DNA of 64,000 nucleotides from Microlunatus endophyticus (GTDB lineage Bacteria > Actinomycetota > Actinomycetes > Propionibacteriales > Propionibacteriaceae), in NCBI RefSeq assembly GCF_014646195.1, contig NZ_BMMZ01000003.1, positions 124,001-188,000 on the forward strand. Reading direction: 5' to 3'. The notes under the pieces were generated by a model. That model did not search any database, was not told the DNA's origin, and saw only the letters and a program-made list of their open reading frames with translations. Position numbers and translations under genes: made by a program. The stretch's first letter is position 1, and every line of letters begins with the position of its first letter. Positions 34,657 through 44,162 of the stretch are shown piece after piece.

Positions 34657-34907
34657 CCACCCGGCGGTTCGTGGTTGCGGAGCGTGCGGAGCAACCGCCC
34701 CGCAAGCCGGTCTGAGGAGGCGACCGGCCCGGGGTTCGGGGTCGCCCCCGAAAACTCGCAATTGGTGGTGCCAGGTCGCGGCAGCCGCAGGGAGTCGACC
34801 CGGGGGGTGGTAGTTGTCGCCGGGACGGCCGCATGGCATCCTTGGGCCACAGTTTCTATCCACTACGGATCGTCGGGCACGTACCTGCCCGTGGAAGGAA
34901 GTGCGGC
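34657..34907 (+). other. Intergenic region between sdaA and the ABC ATPase gene
   Basis: A weak 6-bp hairpin (GGTTGC 34673-34678 / GCAACC 34691-34696) and a 7-bp hairpin with a TCGC loop (34736-34753) follow sdaA and may end its transcript. The remainder should hold the ATPase promoter, but I cannot pick -35 and -10 boxes with confidence. Confidence 0.45.
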
Positions 34908-35999
<1,092 letters not shown>

Positions 36000-36039
36000 T
36001 CGCCCCGGCGAGAAGCTCCAGGAGAGATAGCTGCAAGTT

Positions 36040-36077
36040 CGCGAGCCCCCGGCGCCTGGTGCGTCCGGGGGCTCGCG
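36040..36077 (+). terminator. Strong hairpin after the ABC ATPase gene
   Basis: A perfect 13-bp inverted repeat (36040-36052 with 36065-36077, arms CGCGAGCCCCCGG / CCGGGGGCTCGCG, 12-base loop) lies 40 bases past the stop codon. There is no T run, as is common in high-GC actinomycetes. Confidence 0.75.
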
Positions 36078-36108
36078 GCCTCTCGGCTAGACCCGTTCAA
36101 GGAAAACA

Positions 36109-37500
36109 GTGCCCCGATTCCTGTCTGCCAGGCCGGATCCCCAGCTGATCACCCTGCCCTGGGACAAGCCGCTGGAAGACTGGCCGACCGACAATCTGGT
36201 CGCGCTGCCGCGAGGCATCTCCCGCCACGTCGTCCGGTTCGTCCGCGTCGGCAAGGAGATCTACGCCTTCAAAGAGGTCGTGGAGCACCTGGCCCGGCAC
36301 GAGTACGAGATGCTCCGCGACCTGAACCGGCTGGCCACCCCGTCGGTCGAGCCGTTCGGCGTCGTCACCGAGCGCTACGACCCCGACGGCGAAGTCCTGG
36401 ACTCGGTGCTGATCACCAAACATCTGCAGTTCTCGCTGCCCTACCGGTCCTTGTTCAACCGGGGCGTCCGCCAGGACACCGTCAACCGCCTGGTCGACGC
36501 GATGGTCGTGCTGCTGGCCCGGTTGCACCTGGTCGGTTTCCTCTGGGGCGACGTGTCGCTGTCCAACACGCTTTTCCGTCGCGATGCCGGTTCGTTCGCT
36601 GCCTACCTGGTGGACGCGGAGACCGGCGAACTGCACGAGGAGCTGACCGACGGCCAGCGCGAACACGACCTGTCGATCGCCCGGACCAACCTCTTCGGAG
36701 AGTTCCTTGATGTCGAGGCCGGCGGCCTGCTGGACGAGTCGCTGGATCCGCAGACCCTGGTCGAGACCATCGAGAGCCGCTACCGGGAGCTGTGGGCCGA
36801 GCTGACCGAGGTCGAGGAATTCGACGGCAGTGAGATGCACCGCATCGAGGGCCGTGTCCGGCGGCTCAACGCGCTGGGTTTCGACGTCGCGGAGTTGGAC
36901 ATCACCACCGACTTCGCCGGTTCGACGGTCCGGATCCAACCCAAGGTCGTCGACGCAGGTCACCACACCCGCCGGCTGCTCCGGTTGACCGGGCTGGACG
37001 TCGAAGAGAACCAGGCCCGGCGGCTGCTCAACGACCTGGACTATTTCCGGGCCCAGACCGACCAGCAGAACGCCGACGAGGCGATCGTCGCCCACCAGTG
37101 GCTGCAACAGCGCTTCGAGCCCGTGCTCGCCGCGATCCCGAGCGACCTGCGGGGCAAGCTGGAGCCGGCCCAGATCTATCATGAGGTGCTCGACCACCGC
37201 TGGTTCGAGTCCGAGCGGGCCGGCCACGAGATCTCCATGCCGGACGCCACCAAGAGCTACGTACGAACGGTGCTGCGCAACCTGCCCGACGAACAGGTCG
37301 AGGTCCCCGACAGCGACGAGCTGGGCCGGCTGGAGAATCCGTACGATCCGTCCCAGGGTTTCGCCGACGGCGAGCAGGACAAGCCGTACGACCCGTGGGA
37401 GGACGATCCCGCCGCGGAGACCGAAGCCGACGTGCAACCAGGATTCCTTGATATCGAAGCGTTGCGACGCCGCAGCGCCGAGCGCCAGAAGCAGGCCTGA
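36109..37500 (+). CDS. DUF4032 protein with kinase-like catalytic loop
   Basis: A 463-residue cytoplasmic protein of the actinobacterial DUF4032 family. The N-terminal half looks like a lipopolysaccharide-kinase/protein-kinase-like fold: KEIYAFKEVVEHLARHEYEML may hold the ATP-binding lysine, and GFLWGDVSLSNTLF followed by YLVDAETGEL resembles a catalytic loop and a DFG-like motif with Asp-Ala-Glu. The C-terminal 200 residues are acidic and end in a charged tail. Function is not established to my knowledge. AAGGA precedes the GTG at 36109. It consistently sits beside MsiK-type ATPases in related genomes as far as I recall, and here too. Confidence 0.85.
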   Translation: MPRFLSARPDPQLITLPWDKPLEDWPTDNLVALPRGISRHVVRFVRVGKEIYAFKEVVEHLARHEYEMLRDLNRLATPSVEPFGVVTERYDPDGEVLDSVLITKHLQFSLPYRSLFNRGVRQDTVNRLVDAMVVLLARLHLVGFLWGDVSLSNTLFRRDAGSFAAYLVDAETGELHEELTDGQREHDLSIARTNLFGEFLDVEAGGLLDESLDPQTLVETIESRYRELWAELTEVEEFDGSEMHRIEGRVRRLNALGFDVAELDITTDFAGSTVRIQPKVVDAGHHTRRLLRLTGLDVEENQARRLLNDLDYFRAQTDQQNADEAIVAHQWLQQRFEPVLAAIPSDLRGKLEPAQIYHEVLDHRWFESERAGHEISMPDATKSYVRTVLRNLPDEQVEVPDSDELGRLENPYDPSQGFADGEQDKPYDPWEDDPAAETEADVQPGFLDIEALRRRSAERQKQA

Positions 37501-37539
37501 GATCGCGCCACACCCACCACCCTCAGAAGGCGAGCAGCC

Positions 37540-38340
37540 ATGACCGAACCCTCGTACGCCGACCGTCCGATGCGGATCGGCGTCCAGATCCAGCCTCAGC
37601 ACGCCGACTACGCCGACATCAGGCGGGCGGTCGACCAGGTCGAGGAACTCGGCGTCGACGTGATCTTCAACTGGGACCACTTCTTCCCGCTGTCCGGCGA
37701 AGCCGACGGCAAGCACTTCGAGTGCTGGACGATGCTCGGTGCCTGGGGCGAGCAGATCAGCCGGGCCGAGATCGGCGCCCTGGTGACCTGCAACACCTAC
37801 CGCAATCCGGATCTGCTGGCCGATATGGCCCGCACCGTTGATCACATCAGCTCCGGCCGGCTGATCCTGAGCATCGGCGCCGGCTGGTTCGAGCGCGACT
37901 ACAGCGAGTACGGCTACGAATTCGGCGCTGCCGGCTCGCGGATCGACGAGTTGGCACAGGCGTTGCCGCGGATCAAGGCCCGCTGGGCCAAGCTGAATCC
38001 GCAGCCGACCCGGTCGATCCCGATCCTGATCGGCGGCGGCGGCGAACGCAAGACGCTCAAGATCGTCGCGGAACACGCCGATATCTGGCATGGCTTCGGT
38101 GACGCCGAAACTCTGGCCCACAAGAACCAGGTGCTCAACGACTGGTGCACCCGGGTCGGTCGGAATCCCGCCGAGATCGAACGTGCCTCCGGCGCCCCGC
38201 GATCGCCCGATGCCGGCGGCGACGCGATCTATGAGACCGGCACCCGGCTGCTCACCGTCGAGTGCGACGGCGCGACCGGCTACGACGTCGGTCCCCTGCG
38301 CGACTGGCTCGCCTGGCGCGACGACAAGAACAGCCACTGA
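37540..38340 (+). CDS. Luciferase-like (LLM) F420-dependent oxidoreductase
   Basis: A 266-residue TIM-barrel protein of the bacterial luciferase family, in the F420-dependent actinobacterial branch. Features are RIGVQIQPQHADYADIRRAV at the first strand, FNWDHFFPLSG, VDHISSGRLILSIGAGWFERDY (split here as DHISSGRLI and GAGWFERDY motifs) and IPILIGGGGERKTLKIVAEH. The cofactor is inferred from the subfamily; substrates are unknown. It follows the DUF4032 gene by 39 bases with AAGGCGAG upstream of the ATG and may share its transcript. The 3' side is a repeat-rich intergenic region. Confidence 0.85.
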   Translation: MTEPSYADRPMRIGVQIQPQHADYADIRRAVDQVEELGVDVIFNWDHFFPLSGEADGKHFECWTMLGAWGEQISRAEIGALVTCNTYRNPDLLADMARTVDHISSGRLILSIGAGWFERDYSEYGYEFGAAGSRIDELAQALPRIKARWAKLNPQPTRSIPILIGGGGERKTLKIVAEHADIWHGFGDAETLAHKNQVLNDWCTRVGRNPAEIERASGAPRSPDAGGDAIYETGTRLLTVECDGATGYDVGPLRDWLAWRDDKNSH

Positions 38341-38384
38341 GCGGCTCTCGAAAGCGAAGGCACCGAACCGAGGCACCGATCAGT

Positions 38385-38411
38385 GGTCGAATCGCTCGAT
38401 GCGATTCGACC
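38385..38411. repeat. 10-bp inverted repeat flanked by direct repeats
   Basis: GGTCGAATCG (38385-38394) and CGATTCGACC (38402-38411) pair around a 7-base loop. Similar copies of a CTCTCG ... CGAAGGCACC segment flank it at about 38345-38374 and 38412-38434. It lies just past the LLM oxidoreductase stop. Confidence 0.75.
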
Positions 38412-38454
38412 GCTCTCGCAACCGAAGGCACCCGAGGCATGCGACCGGGGGATG

Positions 38455-38474
38455 CAAGGGGGTCGTCCCCCTTG
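38455..38474. terminator. 8-bp hairpin with TCGT loop
   Basis: CAAGGGGG (38455-38462) and CCCCCTTG (38467-38474) form a perfect stem with a tetraloop between the convergent LLM oxidoreductase and acyl-CoA dehydrogenase genes. It is a plausible bidirectional terminator. Confidence 0.6.
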
Positions 38475-38477
38475 CCG

Positions 38478-38546
38478 TTATTGCCGGAACTCCTCCGCGG
38501 TTGCGGTGCGCCAGCACCTCAATCGCGGAGGAGTTCCCTGGCAATA
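38478..38546. repeat. Long imperfect palindrome overlapping the acyl-CoA dehydrogenase 3' end
   Basis: A 22-base left arm (38478-38499) and a right arm at 38523-38546 are complementary except for a two-base bulge. The loop contains a second hairpin (GGTGC/GCACC, 38505-38518). The right arm encodes the last residues of the acyl-CoA dehydrogenase (VIARELLRD), so the coding end is built into the stem. Confidence 0.8.
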
Positions 38547-39664
38547 ACCAGACGCTGCACCTGGTTGGTGCCCTCGAAGATCTGGGTGGCCTTCGCCTCC
38601 CGCAGGTAGCGTTCGGCCGGGAAATCACGGGTGTAGCCGTACCCGCCGAGCACCTGCACCGCGTCGGTGGTGACCTTCATCGCCGCATCGGTCGCGGTCA
38701 GCTTGGCGATGGCCGCATCGCGACTGAAGGGTTTGCCCGCATCCCGCCTGCGCGCGGCAAGCAGGTAACAGGCCCGGGCACTGCCGACCGCGGCCGCCAT
38801 ATCGGCGAGCAGGAACTGCAGGCCCTCGAATTCGCCGATGGTGCGCCCGAACTGCACCCGCTGTTCCGCATACTCCGAAGCCAGGTCGAGAGCCGCCTGG
38901 GCCAAGCCGGTTGCTGCGGCGGCAATTCCGAGCCGGCCCGAATCCAGTGCGCCGAGGGCGATCGTGAGCCCATCCCCTTCGGCCCCGATCAGCCGGTCAT
39001 CGCCGACCGCGACGCCATCGAAATAGACCGCACCCGTGGTCGATGCGGTCAGGCCCATCTTGCGTTCCGGTTCGCCGAACGAAAGGCCACCAATTCCCGC
39101 CGGGACCAGGAAACAACTGACCCCGTGATTGCGGTCCTCGCCGGTCCTGATGAAACTCAGGTAATAGTCGGCATGCCCGGCGTGACTGATCCATGCCTTC
39201 TGGCCGTGCAGCTCGTAACCGGAATCGGTGCGCTTCGCCCGGCTCGTTATGCTCGCCACGTCGGATCCGGCCTGCGGCTCGCTGAGCGCGTACGCCCCCA
39301 GCAACTCCCCGCCCAGCATCTCGGGCAGGAACCGGTCCTGCTGCTGCGGCGTGGCGTGACGGACCAGAGCCAGACACGTCATGACATGCACCGACACGCC
39401 GACGCCGACCGACATCCAGGCGGCGGCGACCTCCTCCAACGCCTGCAGATAGACCTCGTACGGCTGATCCAGTCCGCCCCACCGCTCGGGATACGGCAGG
39501 CCGTACATCCCGGCACGTCCGAGCAATCGGAATTCGTCGCGGGGGAAATTCTCCGCTGCCTCCGCGGCACTCGCTCGGGGCGCCAGCTGTTCGTGTGCGA
39601 TCTCCGAAATCAGAGCGACCAGTTCTTCGGACCCGGCGCCGGGCAACAAGCGATCGACAGACAT
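38519..39664 (-). CDS. Acyl-CoA dehydrogenase
   Basis: A 381-residue flavoenzyme. YALSEPQAGSDVASI (FAD/substrate loop), QKAWISHAGHADYYL, and the C-terminal catalytic glutamate in QIFEGTNQVQRL define it; VLGGYGYTRDFPAERYLRE is the second family signature. It introduces the alpha-beta double bond in an acyl-CoA, passing electrons to an electron-transfer flavoprotein. Chain length is not predictable. The ATG at 39662-39664 is preceded by AGGAG. It is divergent from a MarR regulator, and a small palindrome (39690-39705) between them may be the operator. Its 3' end lies inside a long palindrome. Confidence 0.92.
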   Translation of the reverse strand: MSVDRLLPGAGSEELVALISEIAHEQLAPRASAAEAAENFPRDEFRLLGRAGMYGLPYPERWGGLDQPYEVYLQALEEVAAAWMSVGVGVSVHVMTCLALVRHATPQQQDRFLPEMLGGELLGAYALSEPQAGSDVASITSRAKRTDSGYELHGQKAWISHAGHADYYLSFIRTGEDRNHGVSCFLVPAGIGGLSFGEPERKMGLTASTTGAVYFDGVAVGDDRLIGAEGDGLTIALGALDSGRLGIAAAATGLAQAALDLASEYAEQRVQFGRTIGEFEGLQFLLADMAAAVGSARACYLLAARRRDAGKPFSRDAAIAKLTATDAAMKVTTDAVQVLGGYGYTRDFPAERYLREAKATQIFEGTNQVQRLVIARELLRD

Positions 39665-39689
39665 CGGCAGACTCCTGCGAGAAACACCG

Positions 39690-39705
39690 TGGCAATCCAG
39701 TGCCA
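39690..39705. promoter_or_regulatory. Possible MarR operator
   Basis: TGGCAATCCAGTGCCA is an inverted repeat with TGGCA/TGCCA arms between the acyl-CoA dehydrogenase and MarR genes, 26 bases upstream of the former's ATG. The match is short, so the call is tentative. Confidence 0.3.
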
Positions 39706-39791
39706 ACTCCGCTGAGGCGAAATTGACTCGATGCCGAGACTACACACGTTTCACTGCCTCCGATCCGGCCCCCTGCACCGCCCGATCCGGG

Positions 39792-39806
39792 TACGATTCG
39801 GCAATG
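39792..39806 (+). promoter_or_regulatory. Leaderless-type promoter of the MarR gene
   Basis: TACGAT (39792-39797) lies six bases before the ATG at 39804, with no ribosome-binding site. Confidence 0.5.
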
Positions 39807-40229
39807 ACAGACGATCTCCACCAACTGGGTGAAGACCTGATCGCCGTTTCGGCGCGCGTTGTCCGCTGGGCACCGGCAACCCAGGCAGGCCTCAGTGTTG
39901 CGGCAACCCGGATCCTTTCCCGCCTGCGGGACGCCGGCCAGCTCAAGATCAGCGATCTGGCGCTGCAGGAGCGAAGTTCCCAGCCGACCATCACCAACCA
40001 CATCAAGCGCCTCGAGGAACAAGGGCTGGTCGAGCGGCACTCCGACCCGCGGGACGCCCGCGTCTCGCTGATCTCGGTGACCTCTTCGGGCCGGGCCAAG
40101 CTGTCGGCGATCCGGCACGAGCTGGGCTCGTTCCTGGCGCCCCGGCTGGGCACTCTGAACGCCGAGGACCGGGCCGCGGTGCGCCGTTCGATCGCGGCGC
40201 TGAATGGTCTGATCGACTCCGACGACTGA
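39804..40229 (+). CDS. MarR-family transcriptional regulator
   Basis: A 141-residue winged-helix dimeric regulator of normal family size. The DNA-recognition region is LKISDLALQERSSQPTITNH, followed by IKRLEEQGLVERHSDPRDAR (wing with the conserved Asp-x-Arg). It probably controls the divergent acyl-CoA dehydrogenase and itself; the effector might be an acyl-CoA or aromatic acid. The leaderless ATG at 39804 is supported by the -10 box. An in-frame extension upstream lacks family similarity. Confidence 0.9.
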   Translation: MTDDLHQLGEDLIAVSARVVRWAPATQAGLSVAATRILSRLRDAGQLKISDLALQERSSQPTITNHIKRLEEQGLVERHSDPRDARVSLISVTSSGRAKLSAIRHELGSFLAPRLGTLNAEDRAAVRRSIAALNGLIDSDD

Positions 40230-40291
40230 CGCCCCAGGTGCAGTCGGCGCCGCCGCCGGATAACGAAGCAGTCCCACGGCGGGGTGGACAC

Positions 40292-40306
40292 TAAGCTGGG
40301 CCCGTG
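40292..40306 (+). promoter_or_regulatory. Leaderless-type promoter of cysS
   Basis: TAAGCT (40292-40297) lies six bases before the GTG start at 40304. Confidence 0.5.
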
Positions 40307-41710
40307 CCATTTCGACTCTATGACTCCGCCACGCAGGCCGTGCGGGACCTCGACACCGTGGTCCCGGGTCAGGTGTCGATCTACCACTGTGGCCTGACCG
40401 TCCAGTCCTCACCGCATGTCGGCCACATCCGTAAGGAGGTCGTCTTCGACGTCCTGCGCCGCTGGCTCACCAGGATCGGCTATCAGGTCACCGTGGTCGC
40501 CAACGTCACCGATATCGACGACAAGATCCTGACCAAGTCGGCGGAGCTGGGCGTCCCGTGGTGGGCGCATGCGTACAAGTTCGAGCGGGAGCTGCACGAC
40601 GCGTACGCCGCCCTGGGCTGCCTGCCGCCCGATTACGAGCCGCGCGCAACCGGGCACATCCCGGAGATGATCGAGTTGATCAAGGTCCTGATCGACCGGG
40701 GTCACGCCTATCCCGCTGCCGACGGGTCCGGTGATGTCTATTTCGATGTCCGCTCCTGGCCCGACTACGGCAAGCTGTCGCGGCAGAAGATCGACGATAT
40801 GGAACCGGCCGAGGACTCCGAGCCGCGTGGCAAGAAGGATCCGCGGGATTTCGCGCTCTGGAAGGGCCACAAGCCCGGCGAGCCGGAGACCGCTTCCTGG
40901 CAGACCCCCTGGGGCCGCGGCCGTCCGGGCTGGCATCTTGAGTGCTCGGCGATGGCCGGCAAGTACCTGGGCGACGAATTCGACATCCACGGTGGCGGGA
41001 TCGACCTCCGCTTCCCGCACCACGAGAACGAGTTGGCCCAGTCGACCGCAGCAGGCCGGAAGTTCGCGCGCTACTGGATGCACAACGCCTGGGTCACCGC
41101 TTCGGGTGCGAAGATGAGCAAGTCGCTCGGCAACGGTGCGCTGGTCAAACAGGTCACCGAGCAGTATCCGCCCCGGGCCGTCCGCTTCTACCTGCTCGCA
41201 CCGCATTACCGCTCGGCGATCGAGTACGCCGACACCTCGCTGGCCGAGGCGACCGCGTCGCTCGATCGGATCGACAACTTCGTCGACCGGGCCCGCGACG
41301 TCATCGGTCCGGTCGAGCCGACGCTGCCGGACGCATTCATCGAGGCGATGAACGATGATCTTGGTACGCCCGGCGCCATTGCCGTGCTCTACACCGCCGT
41401 CAGGGAAGGGAATTCGGCGATCGAGTCCGGTGATCGGCAGGTCGTCGCCGCGCGCCTCGGCGAGGTTTCCGGGATGCTCGGCGTGCTCGGCCTGGCCGCC
41501 GACGACCCGGTCTGGCAGCATCAGTCCGGACACGACGACGCCCTCGAGACGGTCGTCGACGGCCTGATCAGCGAACTGCTCAAGCAGCGCGAGGATGCCA
41601 GGGCCCGCAAGGACTACGCCGCCTCCGACGGGATCCGCGACTCCTTGATCAAACTCGGTGTCGAGATCTCCGACACCCCGCAGGGGCCGAAATGGCGGCT
41701 CGCCCGATGA
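40304..41710 (+). CDS. cysS: Cysteinyl-tRNA synthetase
   Basis: A 468-residue class I synthetase. The HIGH motif appears as SPHVGHIR and the KMSKS motif as GAKMSKSLGN. Zinc ligands are Cys29 (YHCGLTV) and the later GWHLECSAM and HHENELAQ motifs. The C-terminal anticodon-binding helix bundle ends with DTPQGPKWRL. The longer size and separate mshC-type paralogue problem were considered: the C-terminal anticodon domain and DTPQGPKW end favour the true tRNA synthetase. It is followed by rlmB, the usual actinobacterial order. Leaderless GTG start. Confidence 0.96.
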   Translation: MPFRLYDSATQAVRDLDTVVPGQVSIYHCGLTVQSSPHVGHIRKEVVFDVLRRWLTRIGYQVTVVANVTDIDDKILTKSAELGVPWWAHAYKFERELHDAYAALGCLPPDYEPRATGHIPEMIELIKVLIDRGHAYPAADGSGDVYFDVRSWPDYGKLSRQKIDDMEPAEDSEPRGKKDPRDFALWKGHKPGEPETASWQTPWGRGRPGWHLECSAMAGKYLGDEFDIHGGGIDLRFPHHENELAQSTAAGRKFARYWMHNAWVTASGAKMSKSLGNGALVKQVTEQYPPRAVRFYLLAPHYRSAIEYADTSLAEATASLDRIDNFVDRARDVIGPVEPTLPDAFIEAMNDDLGTPGAIAVLYTAVREGNSAIESGDRQVVAARLGEVSGMLGVLGLAADDPVWQHQSGHDDALETVVDGLISELLKQREDARARKDYAASDGIRDSLIKLGVEISDTPQGPKWRLAR

Positions 41711-41807
41711 CAGCACGCAGCCGCACCAGATACCGAGAGCCGCACCCGTTGCAGCTGGTGCGGATCTCGGAAATTGGTGCGGATCCCGACACAGAAGGTT
41801 GTTGATC
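41711..41807 (+). other. Repeat-containing gap between cysS and rlmB
   Basis: CCGCACCAG (41721-41729) and CTGGTGCGG (41755-41763) form a 9-bp stem. GGTGCGGATC also occurs as a direct repeat (41757 and 41776 onward). It may be an intercistronic processing or attenuation site. Confidence 0.45.
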
Positions 41808-42770
41808 TTGCCCGGAAACAGTCAGCGCAAGGGCGCCGTACGGCACAAGGGCAAGGGCAACACCGCCGGTTCCGGTGGTCGGGTACGCCGGGGCCTGGAG
41901 GGCAAGGGCCCGACGCCGAAGGCCGAGGACCGCCCCTACCACAAGGCGTACAAGGCCAAACAGTCCCGCGACCGGCAGTCGACGACCACGACCCGCCCGC
42001 GGCGTGCCGCCGGTCCCAAGGGCGTCGGCCCGGAGTGGATCTTCGGCCGTAACCCGGTGCTCGAGGCCCTACAGGCGGAGTTGCCGATCCAGGCCGCCTA
42101 TGTCGCCGAAGGATCGGAACGCGACGACCGGCTGCGGGAGATCTTCAGGATCATCGCCGACCGCGGCATGACGATGCTGCAGACGACCCGCAATGATCTT
42201 GATCGGATGACGGCCGACGGCGTACACCAGGGCGTTGCCGTGCAAATGCCGGCCTACGACTACAAGCATCCCGACGACCTGCTCGCCGAGGCCTCCGAGC
42301 GACCGCTGTTCGTCGCTCTCGACCACGTCACCGACCCGCGCAACCTCGGTGCGGTGATCCGGTCGGCCGCCGCCTTCGGTGCCGATGGTGTGATCATCCC
42401 CGAGCGGCGATCGGCCGGGATGACTGCCGCGGCCTGGAAGACCTCGGCCGGTGCGGCCGCCCGGATTCCGGTGGCGCGTGCGACGAATCTGACCCGTACG
42501 CTGCAGAGCTACGCCAAGGCCGGCGTCTTCGTGGTCGGGCTGGACGGCGACGGCGACACCGACATCGCCGAACTCCCCCAGGCTGCTGATCCGGTGGTGC
42601 TGGTCGTCGGCAGTGAGGGCGAGGGCTTGTCACGCCTGGTCCGTGAGGCCTGCGACACGGTCGCCGCCATCCCGATCACGTCCTCGGTCGAATCGCTGAA
42701 TGCCGGCGTCGCGACCAGCATCGCGTTGTACGAAGTCTTCCGCGCCCGGACCACCTCTGCTCAGGGTTAG
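41808..42770 (+). CDS. rlmB: 23S rRNA 2'-O-ribose methyltransferase (SpoU/TrmH family, RlmB-like)
   Basis: A 320-residue SPOUT-fold methyltransferase. An unusually long basic, lysine- and arginine-rich N-terminal extension (about 70 residues) precedes the substrate-binding domain (WIFGRNPVLEAL). The three SpoU motifs are complete: DHVTDPRNLGAVIRSA, VLVVGSEGEGLS and ITSSVESLNAGVATSIALYE. By homology it methylates G2251 of 23S rRNA; other 2'-O sites are possible. The start is the TTG at 41808, with AAGG about ten bases upstream. Position behind cysS is the common actinobacterial arrangement. Confidence 0.9.
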   Translation: MPGNSQRKGAVRHKGKGNTAGSGGRVRRGLEGKGPTPKAEDRPYHKAYKAKQSRDRQSTTTTRPRRAAGPKGVGPEWIFGRNPVLEALQAELPIQAAYVAEGSERDDRLREIFRIIADRGMTMLQTTRNDLDRMTADGVHQGVAVQMPAYDYKHPDDLLAEASERPLFVALDHVTDPRNLGAVIRSAAAFGADGVIIPERRSAGMTAAAWKTSAGAAARIPVARATNLTRTLQSYAKAGVFVVGLDGDGDTDIAELPQAADPVVLVVGSEGEGLSRLVREACDTVAAIPITSSVESLNAGVATSIALYEVFRARTTSAQG

Positions 42771-42824
42771 CCAACCACCGCCTGCCAACCACCGCCTCCC
42801 CGATCCCCCTCGGGCCGCGCTGAA

Positions 42825-42888
42825 ATTGTGACCACAGATCGGTCTGCCGCGGCGTGTCGGCCGGACCCGGGCAATCCTCGGTCACAAT
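42825..42888. terminator. Inverted repeat between convergent rlmB and MFS genes
   Basis: ATTGTGACC (42825-42833) and GGTCACAAT (42880-42888) are perfect 9-bp arms 46 bases apart, between two convergent genes. A tandem GCCAACCACCGCCT repeat lies just past rlmB. It is a possible two-way termination zone. Confidence 0.4.
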
Positions 42889-42923
42889 CCCAGCGGATCC
42901 GCCCCGGCGACCCACCACCAGGA

Positions 42924-44117
42924 TCAGCGTTTGAGCTTGTGATCGTGACTCGGCTCGGAGCCGGCTGACCGCATTGCCAACGCCGGGCCGGCCATGATCG
43001 CGATGCCGAGCACCAGGACCATCACACAGCCCAGCGCGAACTGCAATGAGACCCGGTCGGCGAGCAGACCGATCAGCGGCGGCGCGATCAGGAATGATCC
43101 GTAGCCCAGCGTCGACACCACGGCGATCGCACCGGCGGAGTTGTCGCCGCCCCGCATGCCCGCGATCGTGATCACGGTCGGGAAGACCACGGCCAGGCCG
43201 AGTCCCCAGAGAGCCGCGCCGACATAGGGGGCGACGCCGCCGGGGACGAAGAGCACGATCGCGATCGCACCGCAGGTCAGCAGCCCCGAGATCCGCAGCA
43301 CCGCAAGCCGTCCGAGCCGGTCGACCACGAATCCGCCGACCAGCCGGCCGAAGGTGCTGGTCACCGAGTACGTCGTGTAGGTCGCGGCAGCCAGACCCTG
43401 GCCCAGCCCTCGTTGATCGTGGACGTAGAGCGCCAGCCAGTCCGAGGCCGTACCCTCACCGGTGTTGGAGAACAGGATGATCACCGCCAGCACCATGATC
43501 GCCGGAGTGATCACCTTCACCGACGGCCTGACGCGACGGCCGTCCTCGGCCACCGGCGTTCGGTGATCGTCCCAGCGCGATGCCCACAGCGCGTTGGCCA
43601 CGGCCGCGATCGGCAGCACGATCCAGAAGTGCACTCCCATCCCGTGTCCGGTCGACGCCATGATCGCGCCGACTCCTGAGCCGAGCATCACGCCGCCACT
43701 CCACAATCCGTGGAAGGCGGGCATCACCGCCCGCCCGGCAGCCTTCTCGACCTCCGCGCCGTGCACGTTCAGCGCCAGCTCCCAGCAACCGAGCGCGCCA
43801 CCGGCGATCAGCAACATCAGTCCGAACAGGTACGGCGAGCGCAGGTCCGGCAGCACGGCGAAGGCGGCAGCCATCGCGGCGCCGCCGATCATGCACAGCA
43901 CCCGCGCCGACAGCAGGTGGATCAACCTGCTGCCGAAGGGCAGTGTCACGAGCGAGCCGAGCCCCATGCAGAGCAGCACCAGGCCGATCACACTCAGCGG
44001 CGCGTCCAGCTGATCGCGGGCAGCCGGGATCCGTGAGACCCAGGTGCCGACGGTGACACCGCAGAGGCCGAAACACACCAGGACCGCCACAAGATCCCGT
44101 CGTACCGCAGGCTGCAT
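42924..44117 (-). CDS. MFS transporter (12-helix type)
   Basis: A 397-residue integral membrane protein with about 12 hydrophobic segments. CFGLCGVTVGTWVSRIPAAR at the N-terminus, LCMGLGSLVTLPFGSRLI and TSTFGRLVGGFVVDRLGRL (motif A equivalent of the second half) match the YbjJ-like/fucose-permease-like group. Possible cargos are sugars or metabolites, uptake or export. The ATG at 44115-44117 has no clear Shine-Dalgarno sequence. It is followed on the genome by the SdpI-like gene upstream on the same strand (45-base gap), so the SdpI-like gene would be first in a shared transcript. Confidence 0.87.
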   Translation of the reverse strand: MQPAVRRDLVAVLVCFGLCGVTVGTWVSRIPAARDQLDAPLSVIGLVLLCMGLGSLVTLPFGSRLIHLLSARVLCMIGGAAMAAAFAVLPDLRSPYLFGLMLLIAGGALGCWELALNVHGAEVEKAAGRAVMPAFHGLWSGGVMLGSGVGAIMASTGHGMGVHFWIVLPIAAVANALWASRWDDHRTPVAEDGRRVRPSVKVITPAIMVLAVIILFSNTGEGTASDWLALYVHDQRGLGQGLAAATYTTYSVTSTFGRLVGGFVVDRLGRLAVLRISGLLTCGAIAIVLFVPGGVAPYVGAALWGLGLAVVFPTVITIAGMRGGDNSAGAIAVVSTLGYGSFLIAPPLIGLLADRVSLQFALGCVMVLVLGIAIMAGPALAMRSAGSEPSHDHKLKR

Positions 44118-44162
44118 GAGCAGAGTCTGCCGGACCGCTTCCGGCCGGCTGAAACGGGCCGG

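Noticed and set aside
36097-38376. A 759-codon open frame on the minus strand across the DUF4032 and LLM oxidoreductase genes
   Set aside because: It has no recognisable domains, a composition typical of antisense frames in high-GC DNA, and the plus-strand genes show clear family motifs.
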